Part shown: in pieces, positions 37,801 through 50,112 of the stretch
Layout: every line of letters starts with the position of its first letter
How positions within the stretch are numbered: position 1 is the first letter of the stretch
Origin: Nomia melanderi
Lineage: Eukaryota; Arthropoda; Insecta; Hymenoptera; Halictidae
Length of the DNA stretch: 64,000 bases
Direction of reading: 5' to 3'
Assembly: GCF_051020985.1 (NCBI RefSeq)
Contig: NW_027475146.1
Location: 310,001 to 374,000 of the forward strand
Notes under the pieces: model-generated
What the model was told of the DNA's origin: nothing
The model's input: only the letters and a program-made list of their open reading frames with translations
Databases searched by the model: none
Translations under genes and position numbers: made by a program

Positions 37801-38068
37801 GTCTCATGGGGCCGGACACTCAGGGTCAGGGATAAATCCAATATATATCTGGTGATATCTCGGGTGCTATTAGAGATAGCGCAATAAACCAAAGTGAATT
37901 ATCTGCAGGAGGCCCAGGCGCATGATTCTATGAAGCGGGAACGACGTCGGACCACCAGGGGCCGAGAAAACCTCCGTCTCATGGGGCCGGACACTCAGGG
38001 TCAGGGAAAAATCCAATATATATCTGGTGATATCACGGTTGCTATTAGAGATAGCGCACTAAACCAAA
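31866..38068. repeat. Mosaic segment with B and first C2 monomers
   Basis: B cores lie near 32,532, 32,708, 33,407, 34,806 and 36,729; the last three share a GAGAACGAGGG variant with AACGACAAATG. Copies are displaced by about 1,400 bp (33,321 to 34,721; 33,846 to 35,246; 35,771 to 37,170) and 1,924 bp (34,896 to 36,820). The CAGGGGTCCTGACG 1-bp deletion recurs near 33,186 and 36,330, linking this segment to the 8-mer region. C2 blocks are at 35,872 and 37,271. Confidence 0.75.
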
Positions 38069-41000
38069 GTGAATTATCTGCAGGAGGCCCTGGCGCATGA
38101 ATCTGTGCAGCGGGAACGACCTCGGACCACCAGGGGCCGAGAAAACCACCGTCTCATGGGGCCGGACACTCAGGGTCAGGGGAAAATCCAATATATATCT
38201 GGTGATATCTCGGGTCCTATTAGAGATAGCGCAATAAGCCAAAGTGAATTATCTGCAGGAGGCCCTGGCGCATGCATCTGTCCAGCGGGAACGACCTCGG
38301 ACCACCAGGGGCCGAGAAAACCACCGTCTCATGGGGCCGGACACTCAGGGTCAGGGAAAAATCAAATATATATCTGGTGATATCTCGGGTGATATTAAAG
38401 ATAGCGCAATAAATCAACGTGCATTGTCCGTAGGAGGCCCTTGCGCATGAATCTGTGCAGCAGGAACGACAATGGACCACCAGGGGCCGAGAAAATTACA
38501 GATTTTCGGTATCCGTCACCCAAAGTCATGTAAAAATCCAGCATATATTTAGTGCTTTCTCGGGTGCTATTACAGATTGCCCAATAAATCAAAGTGCATT
38601 GTCTGTAGGAGGCCCTGGCGCATGAATATGGGCAGCGGGAACGACCTCGGACAACCAGGGGCCGAGAAAACCACCATCTCATGGGGCCGGACACTCAGGG
38701 TCAGGGGAAAATCCAATATATATCTGGTGATATCTCGGGTGCTATTAGAGATAGCGCAATAAACCAAAGTGAATTATCTGCAGGAGGCCCTGACGCATGC
38801 ATTTGAGCAGCGGGAACGACCTCGGACCACCAGGGGCGGAGAAAACCACCGTCTCATGGGGCCGGACACTCAGGGTCTGGGAAAAATCCAATATATATCT
38901 GGTGAAATCTCGGGTGCTATTAGAGATAGCGCAATAAACCAAAGTGAATTATCTGCAGGAGGCCCTGGCGCATACATCTGTCCAGCGGGAACAACCTCGG
39001 ACCACCAGGGGCCGAGAAAACCAACGTCTCATGGGGCCGGACACTCAGGGTCAGGGAAAAATCCAATATATATCTGGTGTTATCACGGTTGCTATTAGAG
39101 ATAGCGCACTAAACCAAAGTGAATTATCTGCAGGAGGCCCTGGCGCATGAATCTGTGCAGCGGGAGCGACCTCGGACCACCAGGGGCGGAGAAAACCAAC
39201 GTCTCATGGGGCCGGACACTCAGGGTCAGGGAAAAATCCAATATATATCTGGTGTTATCACGGTTGCTATTAGAGATAGCGCACTAAACCAAAGTGAATT
39301 ATCTGCTGGAGGCCCTGGCGCATGAATCTGTGCAGCGGGAACGACCTCGGACCACCAGGGGCCGAGAAAACCACCGTCTCTTGGGGCCGGACACTCAGGC
39401 TCAGGGAAAAATCCAATATATATCTGGTGATATCTCGGGTCCTATTACAGATAGACCAATAAATCAAAGTGCATTGTCTGTAGGAGGCCCTGGCGCATGA
39501 ATCTGTTCAGCGGGAACGACCTCGGACCACCAGGGGCCGAGAAAACCACCGTCTCATAGGGCCGGACACTCAGGGTCAGGGAAAAATCAAATATATATCT
39601 GGTGATATCTCGGGTGCTATTAGAGATAGCGCAATAAATCAACGTGCATTGTCCGTAGGAGGCCCTTGCGCATGAATCTGTGCAGCAGGAACGACATCGG
39701 ACCACCAGGGGCCGAGAAAATTACAGATTTTCGGTATCCGTCACCCAAAGTCATGTAAAAATCCAGCATATATATGGTGCTTTCTCGGGTGCTATTACAG
39801 ATAGCGCAATAAATCAAAGTGCATTGTCTGTAGGAGGCCCTGGCGCATGAATATGGGCAGCGGGAACGACCTCGGACAACCATTGGCCGAGAAAACCGCC
39901 GTCTCATGGGGCCGGACACTCAGGGTCAGGGGAAAATCCAATATCTATCTGGTGATATCTCGGGTGCTATTAGAGATAGCGCAATAAACCAAAGTGAATT
40001 ATCTGCAGGAGGCCCTGACGCATGCATTTGAGCAGCGGGAACGACCTCGGACCACCAGGGGCGGAGAAAGCCACCGTCTCAAGGGGCCGGACACTCAGGG
40101 TCTGGGAAAAATCCAATATATATCTGGTGAAATCTCGGGTGCTATTAGAGATAGCGCAATAAACCAAAGTGAATTATCTGCAGGAGGCCCTGGCGCATGC
40201 ATCTGTCCAGCGGGAACGACCTCGGACCACCAGGGGCCGAGAAAACCACCGTCTCATGGGGCCGGACACTCAGGGTCAGGGAAAAATCCAATATATATCT
40301 GGTGATATCACGGTTGCTATTAGAGATAGCGCACTAAACCAAAGTGAATTATCTGCAGGAGGCCCTGGCGCATGAATCTGTGCAGCGGGAACGACCTCGG
40401 ACCACCAGGGGCCGAGAAAACCACCGTTTCATGGGGCCGGACACTCAGGGTCAGGGGAAAATCCAATATATATCTGGTGATATCTCGGGTCCTATTAGAG
40501 ATAGCGCAATAAGCCAAAGTGAATTATCTGCAGGAGGCCCTGGCGCATGCATCTGTCCAGCGGGAACGACCTCGGACCACCAGGGGCCGAGAAAACCACC
40601 GTCTCATGGGGCCGGACACTCAGGGTCAGGGAAAAATCAAATATATGTCTGGTGATACCTCGGGTCCTATTAGAGATAGCGCAATAAGCCAAAGTGAATT
40701 ATCTGCAGGAGGCCCTGGCGCATGCATCTGTGCAGCAGGAACGACATCGGACCACCAGGGGCCGAGAAAATTACAGATTTTCGGTATCCGTCACCCAAAG
40801 TCATGTAAAAATCCAGCATATATATGGTGCTTTCTCGGGTGCTATTACAGATAGCGCAATAAATCAAAGTGCATTGTCTGTAGGAGGCCCTGGCGCATGA
40901 ATATGGGCAGCGGGAACGACCTCGGGCAACCATTGGCCGAGAAAACCAACGTCTCATGGGGCCGGACACTCAGGGTCAGGGGAAAATCCAATATATATCT

Positions 41001-42616
41001 GGTGATATCTCGGGTGCTATTAGAGATAGCGCAATAAGCCAAAGTGAATTATCTGCAGGAGGCCCTGACGCATGCATTTGAGCAGCGGGAACGACCTCGG
41101 ACCACCAGGGGCGGAGAAAACCACCGTCTCATGGGGCCGAACACTCAGGGTCTGGGAAAAATCCAATATATATCTAGTGAAATCTCGGGTGCTATTAGAG
41201 ATAGCGCAATAAACCAAAGTGAATTATCTGCAGGAGGCCCTGGCGCATGCATCTGTCCAGCGGGAACGACCTCGGACCACCAGGGGCCGAGAAAATAACA
41301 GATTTTCGGTATCCGTCACCCAAAGTCATGTAAAAATCCTGCATATATATGGTGCTTTCTCGGGTGCTATTACAGATAGCGCAATAAATCAAAGTGCATT
41401 GTCTGTAGGAGGCCCTGGCGCATGAATATGGTCAGCGGGAACGACCTCGGAACACCAGGGGCCGAGAAAACCACCGTCTCATGGGGCCGGACGCTCAGGG
41501 TCATGGAAAAATCCAATATATATCTGGTGATATCTCGGGTGCTATTAGAGATAGCGCAATAAGCCAAAGTGAATTATCTGCAGGAGGCCCTGGCGCATGC
41601 ATCTGTCCAGCGGGAACGACCTCGGACCACCAGGGGCCGAGAAAACCACCGTCTCATGGGGCCGGACACTGAGGGTCAGGGAAAAATCAAATATATATCT
41701 GGTGATATCTCGGGTGCTATTAGAGATAGCGCAATAAATCAACGTGCATTGTCCGTAGGAGGCCCTTGCGCATGAGTCTGTGCAGCAGGTACGACATCGG
41801 ACCACCAGGGGCCGAGAAAATAACAGATTTTCGGTATCCGTCACCCAAAGTCATGTAGAAATCCTGCATATATATGGTGCTTTCTCGGGTGCTATTACAG
41901 ATAGCGCAATAAATCAAAGTGCATTGTCTGTAGGAGGCCCTGGCGCATGAATATGGTCAGCGGGAACGACCTCGGAACACCAGGGGATGAGAAAACCAAC
42001 GTCTCATGGGGCCGGACACTCAAGGTCAGGGGAAAATCCAATATATATCTGGTGATATCTCGGGTGCTATTAGAGATAGCGCAATAAACCAAAGTGAATT
42101 ATCTGCAGGAGGCCCTGTCGCATGCATTTGAGCAGCGGGAACGACCACGGACCACCAGGGGCCGAGAAAACCAGTCTCATGGGGCCGGACACTCAGGGTC
42201 TGGGGAAAATCCAATATGTATCTGGAGATATCTCGGGTGCTATTAGAGATAGCGCACTAAACCAAAGTGAATTATCTGCAGGAGGCCCTGGCGCATGAAT
42301 CTGTGCAGCGGGAACGACCTCGGACCACCAGGGGCCGAGAAAACCTCCGTCTCTTGGGGCCGGACACTCAGGCTCAGGGAAAAATCCAATATATATCTGG
42401 TGATATCTCGGGTCCTATTACAGATGGACCAATAAATCAAAGTGCATTGTCTGTAGGAGGCCCTGGCGCATGAATCTGTTCAGCGGGAACGACCTCGGAC
42501 CACCAGGGGCCGAGAAAACCACCGTCTCATGGGGCCGGACACTCAGGGTCAGGGAAAAATCCAATATATATCTGGTGATATCACGGTTGCTATTAGAGAT
42601 AGCGCACTAAACCAAA
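38069..42616. repeat. Block of about 4.5 kb, copy a
   Basis: The first of three incomplete copies of a long block rich in C2 monomers (38,496; 39,721; 40,771; 41,296; 41,821). Copy b follows at +4,548 bp until about 39,120, then at +4,373 to about 40,500, then +4,198, and finally +4,898 for 41,195-42,350. Each change of offset is a whole number of monomers. A 2-bp deletion (AAACCAGTCTC) at about 42,172 is shared with copy b at about 47,067. Confidence 0.8.
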
Positions 42617-45600
42617 GTGAATTATCTGCAGGAGGCCCTGGCGCATGAATCTGTGCAGCGGGAACGACCTCGGACCACCAGGGGCCGAGAAAACCACCGT
42701 CTCATGGGGCCGGACACTCAGGGTCAGGGGAAAATCCAATATATATCTGGTGATATCTCGGGTCCTATTAGAGATAGCGCAATAAGCCAAAGTGAATTAT
42801 CTGCAGGAGGCCCTGGCGCATGCATCTGTCCAGCGGGAACGACCTCGGACCACAAGGGGCCGAGAAAACCACCGTCTCATGGGGCCGGACACTCAGGGTC
42901 AGGGAAAAATCAAATATATATCTGGTGATATCTCGGGTGATATTAAAGATAGCGCAATAAATCAACGTGCATTGTCCGTAGGAGGCCCTTGCGCATGAAT
43001 CTGTGCAGCAGGAACGACAATGGACCACCAGGGGCCGAGAAAATTACAGATTTTCGGTATCCGTCACCCAAAGTCATGTAAAAATCCAGCATATATTTAG
43101 TGCTTTCTCGGGTGCTATTACAGATTGCCCAATAAATCAAAGTGCATTGTCTGTAGGAGGCCCTGGCGCATGAATATGGGCAGCGGGAACGACCTCGGAC
43201 AACCAGGGGCCGAGAAAACCACCGTCTCATGGGGCCGGACACTCAGGGTCAGGGGAAAATCCAATATATATCTGGTGATATCTCGGGTGCTATTAGAGAT
43301 AGCGCAATAAACCAAAGTGAATTATCTGCAGGAGGCCCTGACGCATGCATTTGAGCAGCGGGAACGACCTCGGACCACCAGGGGCGGAGAAAACCACCGT
43401 CTCATGGGGCCGGACACTCAGGGTCTGGGAAAAATCCAATATATATCTGGTGAAATCTCGGGTGCTATTAGAGATAGCGCAATAAACCAAAGTGAATTAT
43501 CTGCAGGAGGCCCTGGCGCATACATCTGTCCAGCGGGAGCGACCTCGGACCACCAGGGGCGGAGAAAACCAACGTCTCATGGGGCCGGACACTCAGGGTC
43601 AGGGAAAAATCCAATATATATCTGGTGTTATCACGGTTGCTATTAGAGATAGCGCACTAAACCAAAGTGAATTATCTGCTGGAGGCCCTGGCGCATGAAT
43701 CTGTGCAGCGGGAACGACCTCGGACCACCAGGGGCCGAGAAAACCACCGTCTCTTGGGGCCGGACACTCAGGCTCAGGGAAAAATCCAATATATATCTGG
43801 TGATATCTCGGGTCCTATTACAGATAGACCAATAAATCAAAGTGCATTGTCTGTAGGAGGCCCTGGCGCATGAATCTGTTCAGCGGGAACGACCTCGGAC
43901 CACCAGGGGCCGAGAAAACCACCGTCTCATAGGGCCGGACACTCAGGGTCAGGGAAAAATCAAATATATATCTGGTGATATCTCGGGTGCTATTAGAGAT
44001 AGCGCAATAAATCAACGTGCATTGTCCGTAGGAGGCCCTTGCGCATGAATCTGTGCAGCAGGAACGACATCGGACCACCAGGGGCCGAGAAAATTACAGA
44101 TTTTCGGTATCCGTCACCCAAAGTCATGTAAAAATCCAGCATATATATGGTGCTTTCTCGGGTGCTATTACAGATAGCGCAATAAATCAAAGTGCATTGT
44201 CTGTAGGAGGCCCTGGCGCATGAATATGGGCAGCGGGAACGACCTCGGACAACCATTGGCCGAGAAAACCGCCGTCTCATGGGGCCGGACACTCAGGGTC
44301 AGGGGAAAATCCAATATCTATCTGGTGATATCTCGGGTGCTATTAGAGATAGCGCAATAAACCAAAGTGAATTATCTGCAGGAGGCCCTGACGCATGCAT
44401 TTGAGCAGCGGGAACGACCTCGGACGACCAGGGGCGGAGGAAGCCACCGTCTCAAGGGGCCGGACACTCAGGGTCTGGGAAAAATCCAATATATATCTGG
44501 TGAAATCTCGGGTGCTATTAGAGATAGCGCAATAAACCAAAGTGAATTATCTGCAGGAGGCCCTGGCGCATGCATCTGTCCAGCGGGAACGACCTCGGAC
44601 CACCAGGGGCCGAGAAAACCACCGTCTCATGGGGCCGGACACTCAGGGTCAGGGAAAAATCCAATATATATCTGGTGATATCACGGTTGCTATTAGAGAT
44701 AGCGCACTAAACCAAAGTGAATTATCTGCAGGAGGCCCTGGCGCATGAATCTGTGCAGCGGGAACGACCTCGGACCACCAGGGGCCGAGAAAACCACCGT
44801 CTCATGGGGCCGGACACTCAGGGTCAGGGAAAAATCAAATATATGTCTGGTGATACCTCGGGTGCTATTACAGATAGCGCAATAAATCAACGTGCATTGT
44901 CCGTAGGAGGCCCTTGCGCATGAATCTGTGGAGCAGGAACGACATCGGACCACCAGGGGCCGAGAAAATTACAGATTTTCGGTATCCGTCACCCAAAGTC
45001 ATGTAAAAATCCAGCATATATATGGTGCTTTCTCGGGTGCTATTACAGATAGCGCAATAAATCAAAGTGCATTGTCTGTAGGAGGCCCTGGCGCATGAAT
45101 ATGGGCAGCGGGAACGACCTCGGGCAACCATTGGCCGAGAAAACCAACGTCTCATGGGGCCGGACACTCAGGGTCAGGGGAAAATCCAATATATATCTGG
45201 TGATATCTCGGGTGCTATTAGAGATAGCGCAATAAACCAAAGTGAATTATCTGCAGGAGGCCCTGACGCATGCATTTGAGCAGCGGGAACGACCTCGGAC
45301 CACCAGGGGCGGAGAAAACCACCGTCTCATGGGGCCGAACACTCAGGGTCTGGGAAAAATCCAATATATATCTAGTGAAATCTCGGGTGCTATTAGAGAT
45401 AGCGCAATAAACCAAAGTGAATTATCTGCAGGAGGCCCTGGCGCATGCATCTGTCCAGCGGGAACGACCTCGGACCACCAGGGGCCGAGAAAATAACAGA
45501 TTTTCGGTATCCGTCACCCAAAGTCATGTAAAAATCCTGCATATATATGGTGCTTTCTCGGGTGCTATTACAGATAGCGCAATAAATCAAAGTGCATTGT

Positions 45601-47270
45601 CTGTAGGAGGCCCTGGCGCATGAATATGGTCAGCGGGAACGACCTCGGAACACCAGGGGCCGAGAAAACCACCGTCTCATGGGGCCGGACGCTCAGGGTC
45701 ATGGAAAAATCCAATATATATCTGGTGATATCTCGGGTGCTATTAGAGATAGCGCAATAAGCCAAAGTGAATTATCTGCAGGAGGCCCTGGCGCATGCAT
45801 CTGTCCAGCGGGAACGACATCGGACCACCAGGGGCCGAGAAAATTACAGATTTTCGGTATCCGTCACCCAAAGTCATGTAAAAATCCAGCATATATATGG
45901 TGCTTTCTCGGGTGCTATTACAGATAGCGCAATAAATCAAAGTGCATTGTCTGTAGGAGGCCCTGCCGCATGAATACGGGCAGCGGGAACGACCTCGGAC
46001 AACCATTGGCCGAGAAAACCGCCGTCTCATGGGGCCGGACACTCAGGGTCAGGGGAAAATCCAATATCTATCTGGTGATATCTCTTGTGCTATTAGAGAT
46101 AGCGCAATAAACCAAAGTGAATTATCTGCAGGAGGCCCTGGCGCATGCATCTGTCCAGCGGGAACGACCTCGGACCACCAGGGGCCGAGAAAATAACAGA
46201 TTTTCGGTATCCGTCACCCAAAGTCATGTAAAAATCCTGCATATATATGGTGCTTTCTCGGGTGCTATTACAGATAGCGCAATAAATCAAAGTGCATTGT
46301 CTGTAGGAGGCCCTGGCGCATGAATATGGTCAGCGGGAACGACCTCGGAACACCAGGGGCCGAGAAAACCACCGTCTCATGGGGCCGGACGCTCAGGGTC
46401 ATGGAAAAATCCAATATATATCTGGTGATATCTCGGGTGCTATTAGAGATAGCGCAATAAGCCAAAGTGAATTACCTGCAGGAGGCCCTGGCGCATGCAT
46501 CTGTCCAGCGGGAACGACCTCGGACCACCAGGGGCCGAGAAAACCACCGTCTCATGGGGCCGGACACTGAGGGTCAGGGAAAAATCAAATATATATCTGG
46601 TGATATCTCGGGTGCTATTAGAGATAGCGCAATAAATCAACGTGCATTGTCCGTAGGAGGCCCTTGCGCATGAGTCTGTGCAGCAGGTACGACATCGGAC
46701 CACCAGGGGCCGAGAAAATAACAGATTTTCGGTATCCGTCACCCAAAGTCATGTAGAAATCCTGCATATATATGGTGCTTTCTCGGGTGCTATTACAGAT
46801 AGCGCAATAAATCAAAGTGCATTGTCTGTAGGAGGCCCTGGCGCATGAATATGGTCAGCGGGAACGACCTCGGAACACCAGGGGCCGAGAAAACCAACGT
46901 CTCATGGGGCCGGACACTCAAGGTCAGGGGAAAATCCAATATATAACTGGTGATATCTCGGGTGCTATTAGAGATAGCGCAATAAACCAAAGTGAATTAT
47001 CTGCAGGAGGCCCTGGGTCATGAATCTGTGCAGCGGGAACGACCTCGGACGACCAGGGGCCGAGAAAACCAGTCTCATGGGGCCGGACACTCAGGGTCAG
47101 GGGAAAATCCAATATGTATCTGGAGATATCTCGGGTGCTATTAGAGATAGCGCACTAAACCAAAGTGAATTATCTGCAGGAGGCCCTGGCGCATGAATCT
47201 GTGCAGCGGGAACGACCTCGGACCACCAGGGGCCGAGAAAACCACCGTCTCTTGGGGCCGGACACTCAGG
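42617..47270. repeat. Block of about 4.5 kb, copy b
   Basis: It lacks one monomer relative to copy a near 43,640 and another near 44,860. It has gained four by a local 700-bp duplication (about 45,393-46,092 and 46,093-46,792). C2 blocks are at 43,044; 44,094; 44,969; 45,494; 45,844; 46,194 and 46,719. Confidence 0.78.
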
Positions 47271-48009
47271 GTCAGGGAAAAATCAAATATATATCTGGTG
47301 ATATCTCGGGTGCTATAAGAGATAGCGCAATAAATCAACGTGCATTGTCCGTAGGAGGCCCTTGCGCATGAATCTGTGCAGCAGGAACGACCTCGGACCA
47401 CCAGGGGCCGAGAAAATAACAGATTTTCGGTATCCGTCACCCAAAGTCATGTAAAAATCCTGCATATATATGGTGCTTTCTCGGGTGCTATTACAGATAG
47501 CGCAATAAATCAAAGTGCATTGTCTGTAGGAGGCCCTGACGCATGAATATGGTCAGCGGGAACGACCTCGGAACACCAGGGGCCGAGAAAACCACCGTCT
47601 CATGGGGCCGGACGCTCAGGGTCATGGAAAAATCCAATATATATCTGGTGATATCTCGGGTGCTATTAGAGATAGCGCAATAAACCAAAGTGAATTATCT
47701 GCAGGAGGCCCTGTCGCATGCATTTGAGCAGCGGGAACGACCTCGGACCACCAGGGGCGGAGAAAACCACCGTCTCATGGGGCCGAACACTCAGGGTCTG
47801 GGAAAAATCCAATATATATCTGGTGAAATCTCGGGTGCTATTAGAGATAGCGCAATAAACCAAAGTGAATTATCTGCAGGAGGCCCTGGGTCATGAATCT
47901 GTGCAGCGGGAACGACCTCGGACGACCAGGGGCCGAGAAAACCAGTCTCATGGGGCCGGACACTCAGGGTCAGGGGAAAATCCAATATGTATCTGGAGAT
48001 ATCTCGGGT

Positions 48010-50112
48010 GCTATTAGAGATAGCGCACTAAACCAAAGTGAATTATCTGCAGGAGGCCCTGGCGCATGAATCTGTGCAGCGGGAACGACCTCGGACCACC
48101 AGGGGCCGAGAAAACCACCGTCTCTTGGGGCCGGACACTCAGGCTCAGGGAAAAATCCAATATATATCTGGTGATATCTCGGGTCCTATTACACATAGAC
48201 CAATAAATCAAAGTGCATTGTCTGTAGGAGGCCCTGGCGCATGAATCTGTTCAGCGGGAACGACCTCGGACCACCAGGGGCCGAGAAAACCACCGTCTCA
48301 TAGGACCGGACACTCAGGGTCAGGGAAAAATCAAATATATATCTGGTGATATCTCGGGTGCTATTAGAGATAGCGCAATAAATCAACGTGCATTGTCCGT
48401 AGGAGGCCCTTGCGCATGAATCTGTGCAGCAGGAACGACATCGGACCACCAGGGGCCGAGAAAATTACAGATTTTCGGTATCCGTCACCCAAAGTCATGT
48501 AAAAATCCAGCATATATATGGTGCTTTCTCGGGTGCTATTACAGATAGCGCAATAAATCAAAGTGCATTGTCTGTAGGAGGCCCTGGCGCATGAATATGG
48601 GCAGCGGGAACGACCTCGGACAACCATTGGCCGAGAAAACCGCCGTCTCATGGGGCCGGACACTCAGGGTCAGGGGAAAATCCAATATCTATCTGGTGAT
48701 ATCTCGGGTGCTATTAGAGATAGCGCAATAAACCAAAGTGAATTATCTGCAGGAGGCCCTGACGCATGCATTTGAGCAGCGGGAACGACCTCGGACCACC
48801 AGGGGCGGAGAAAGCCACCGTCTCAAGGGGGCGGACACTCAGGGTCTGGGAAAAATCCAATATATATCTGGTGAAATCTCGGGTGCTATTTGAGATAGCG
48901 CAATAAACCAAAGTGAATTATCTGCAGGAGGCCCTGGCGCATGCATCTGTCCAGCGGGAACGACCTCGGACCACCAGGGGCCGAGAAAACCACCGTCTCA
49001 TGGGGCCGGACACTCAGGGTCAGGGAAAAATCCAATATATATCTGGTGATATCACGGTTGCTATTAGAGATAGCGCACTAAACCAAAGTGAATTATCTGC
49101 AGGAGGCCCTGGCGCATGAATCTGTGCAGCGGGAACGACCTCGGACCACCAGGGGCCGAGAAAACCACCGTTTCATGGGGCCGGACACTCAGGGTCAGGG
49201 GAAAATCCAATATATATCTGGTGATATCTCGGGTCCTATTAGAGATAGCGCAATAAGCCAAAGTGAATTATCTGCAGGAGGCCCTGGCGCATGCATCTGT
49301 CCAGCGGGAACGACCTCGGACCACCAGGGGCCGAGAAAACCACCGTCTCATGGGGCCGGACACTCAGGGTCAGGGAAAAATCAAATATATGTCTGGTGAT
49401 ACCTCGGGTGCTATTACAGATAGCGCAATAAATCAACGTGCATTGTCCGTAGGAGGCCCTTGCGCATGAATCTGTGCAGCAGGAACGACATCGGACCACC
49501 AGGGGCCGAGAAAATTACAGATTTTCGGTATCCGTCACCCAAAGTCATGTAAAAATCCAGCATATATATGGTGCTTTCTCGGGTGCTATTACAGATAGCG
49601 CAATAAATCAAAGTGCATTGTCTGTAGGAGGCCCTGGCGCATGAATATGGGCAGCGGGAACGACCTCGGGCAACCATTGGCCGAGACAACCAACGTCTCA
49701 TGGGGCCGGACACTCAGGGTCAGGGGAAAATCCAATATATATCTGGTGATATCTCGGGTGCTATTAGAGATAGCGCAATAAACCAAAGTGAATTATCTGC
49801 AGGAGGCCCTGACGCATGCATTTGAGCAGCGGGAACGACCTCGGACCACCAGGGGCGGAGAAAACCACCGTCTCATGGGGCCGGACACTCAGGGTCTGGG
49901 AAAAATCCAATATATATCTAGTGAAATCTCGGGTGCTATTAGAGATAGCGCAATAAACCAAAGTGAATTATCTGCACGAGGCCCTGGCGCATGCATCTGT
50001 CCAGCGGGAACGACCTCGGACCACCAGGGGCCGAGAAAATAACAGATTTTCGGTATCCGTCACCCAAAGTCATGTAAAAATCCTGCATATATATGGTGCT
50101 TTCTCGGGTGCT
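48010..50112. repeat. Block of about 4.5 kb, copy c (partial)
   Basis: Matches copy a at +8,744 bp (39,270-40,520 and 40,500-41,368) and copy b at +4,371 bp (43,643-44,800). Similarity to copy a ends at about 50,113, where TTAGAGATA replaces TTACAGATA. Between copies b and c (47,271-48,009) lie four mixed monomers, one with a C2 block at 47,417 and one with the AAACCAGTCTC deletion near 47,942. Confidence 0.78.
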
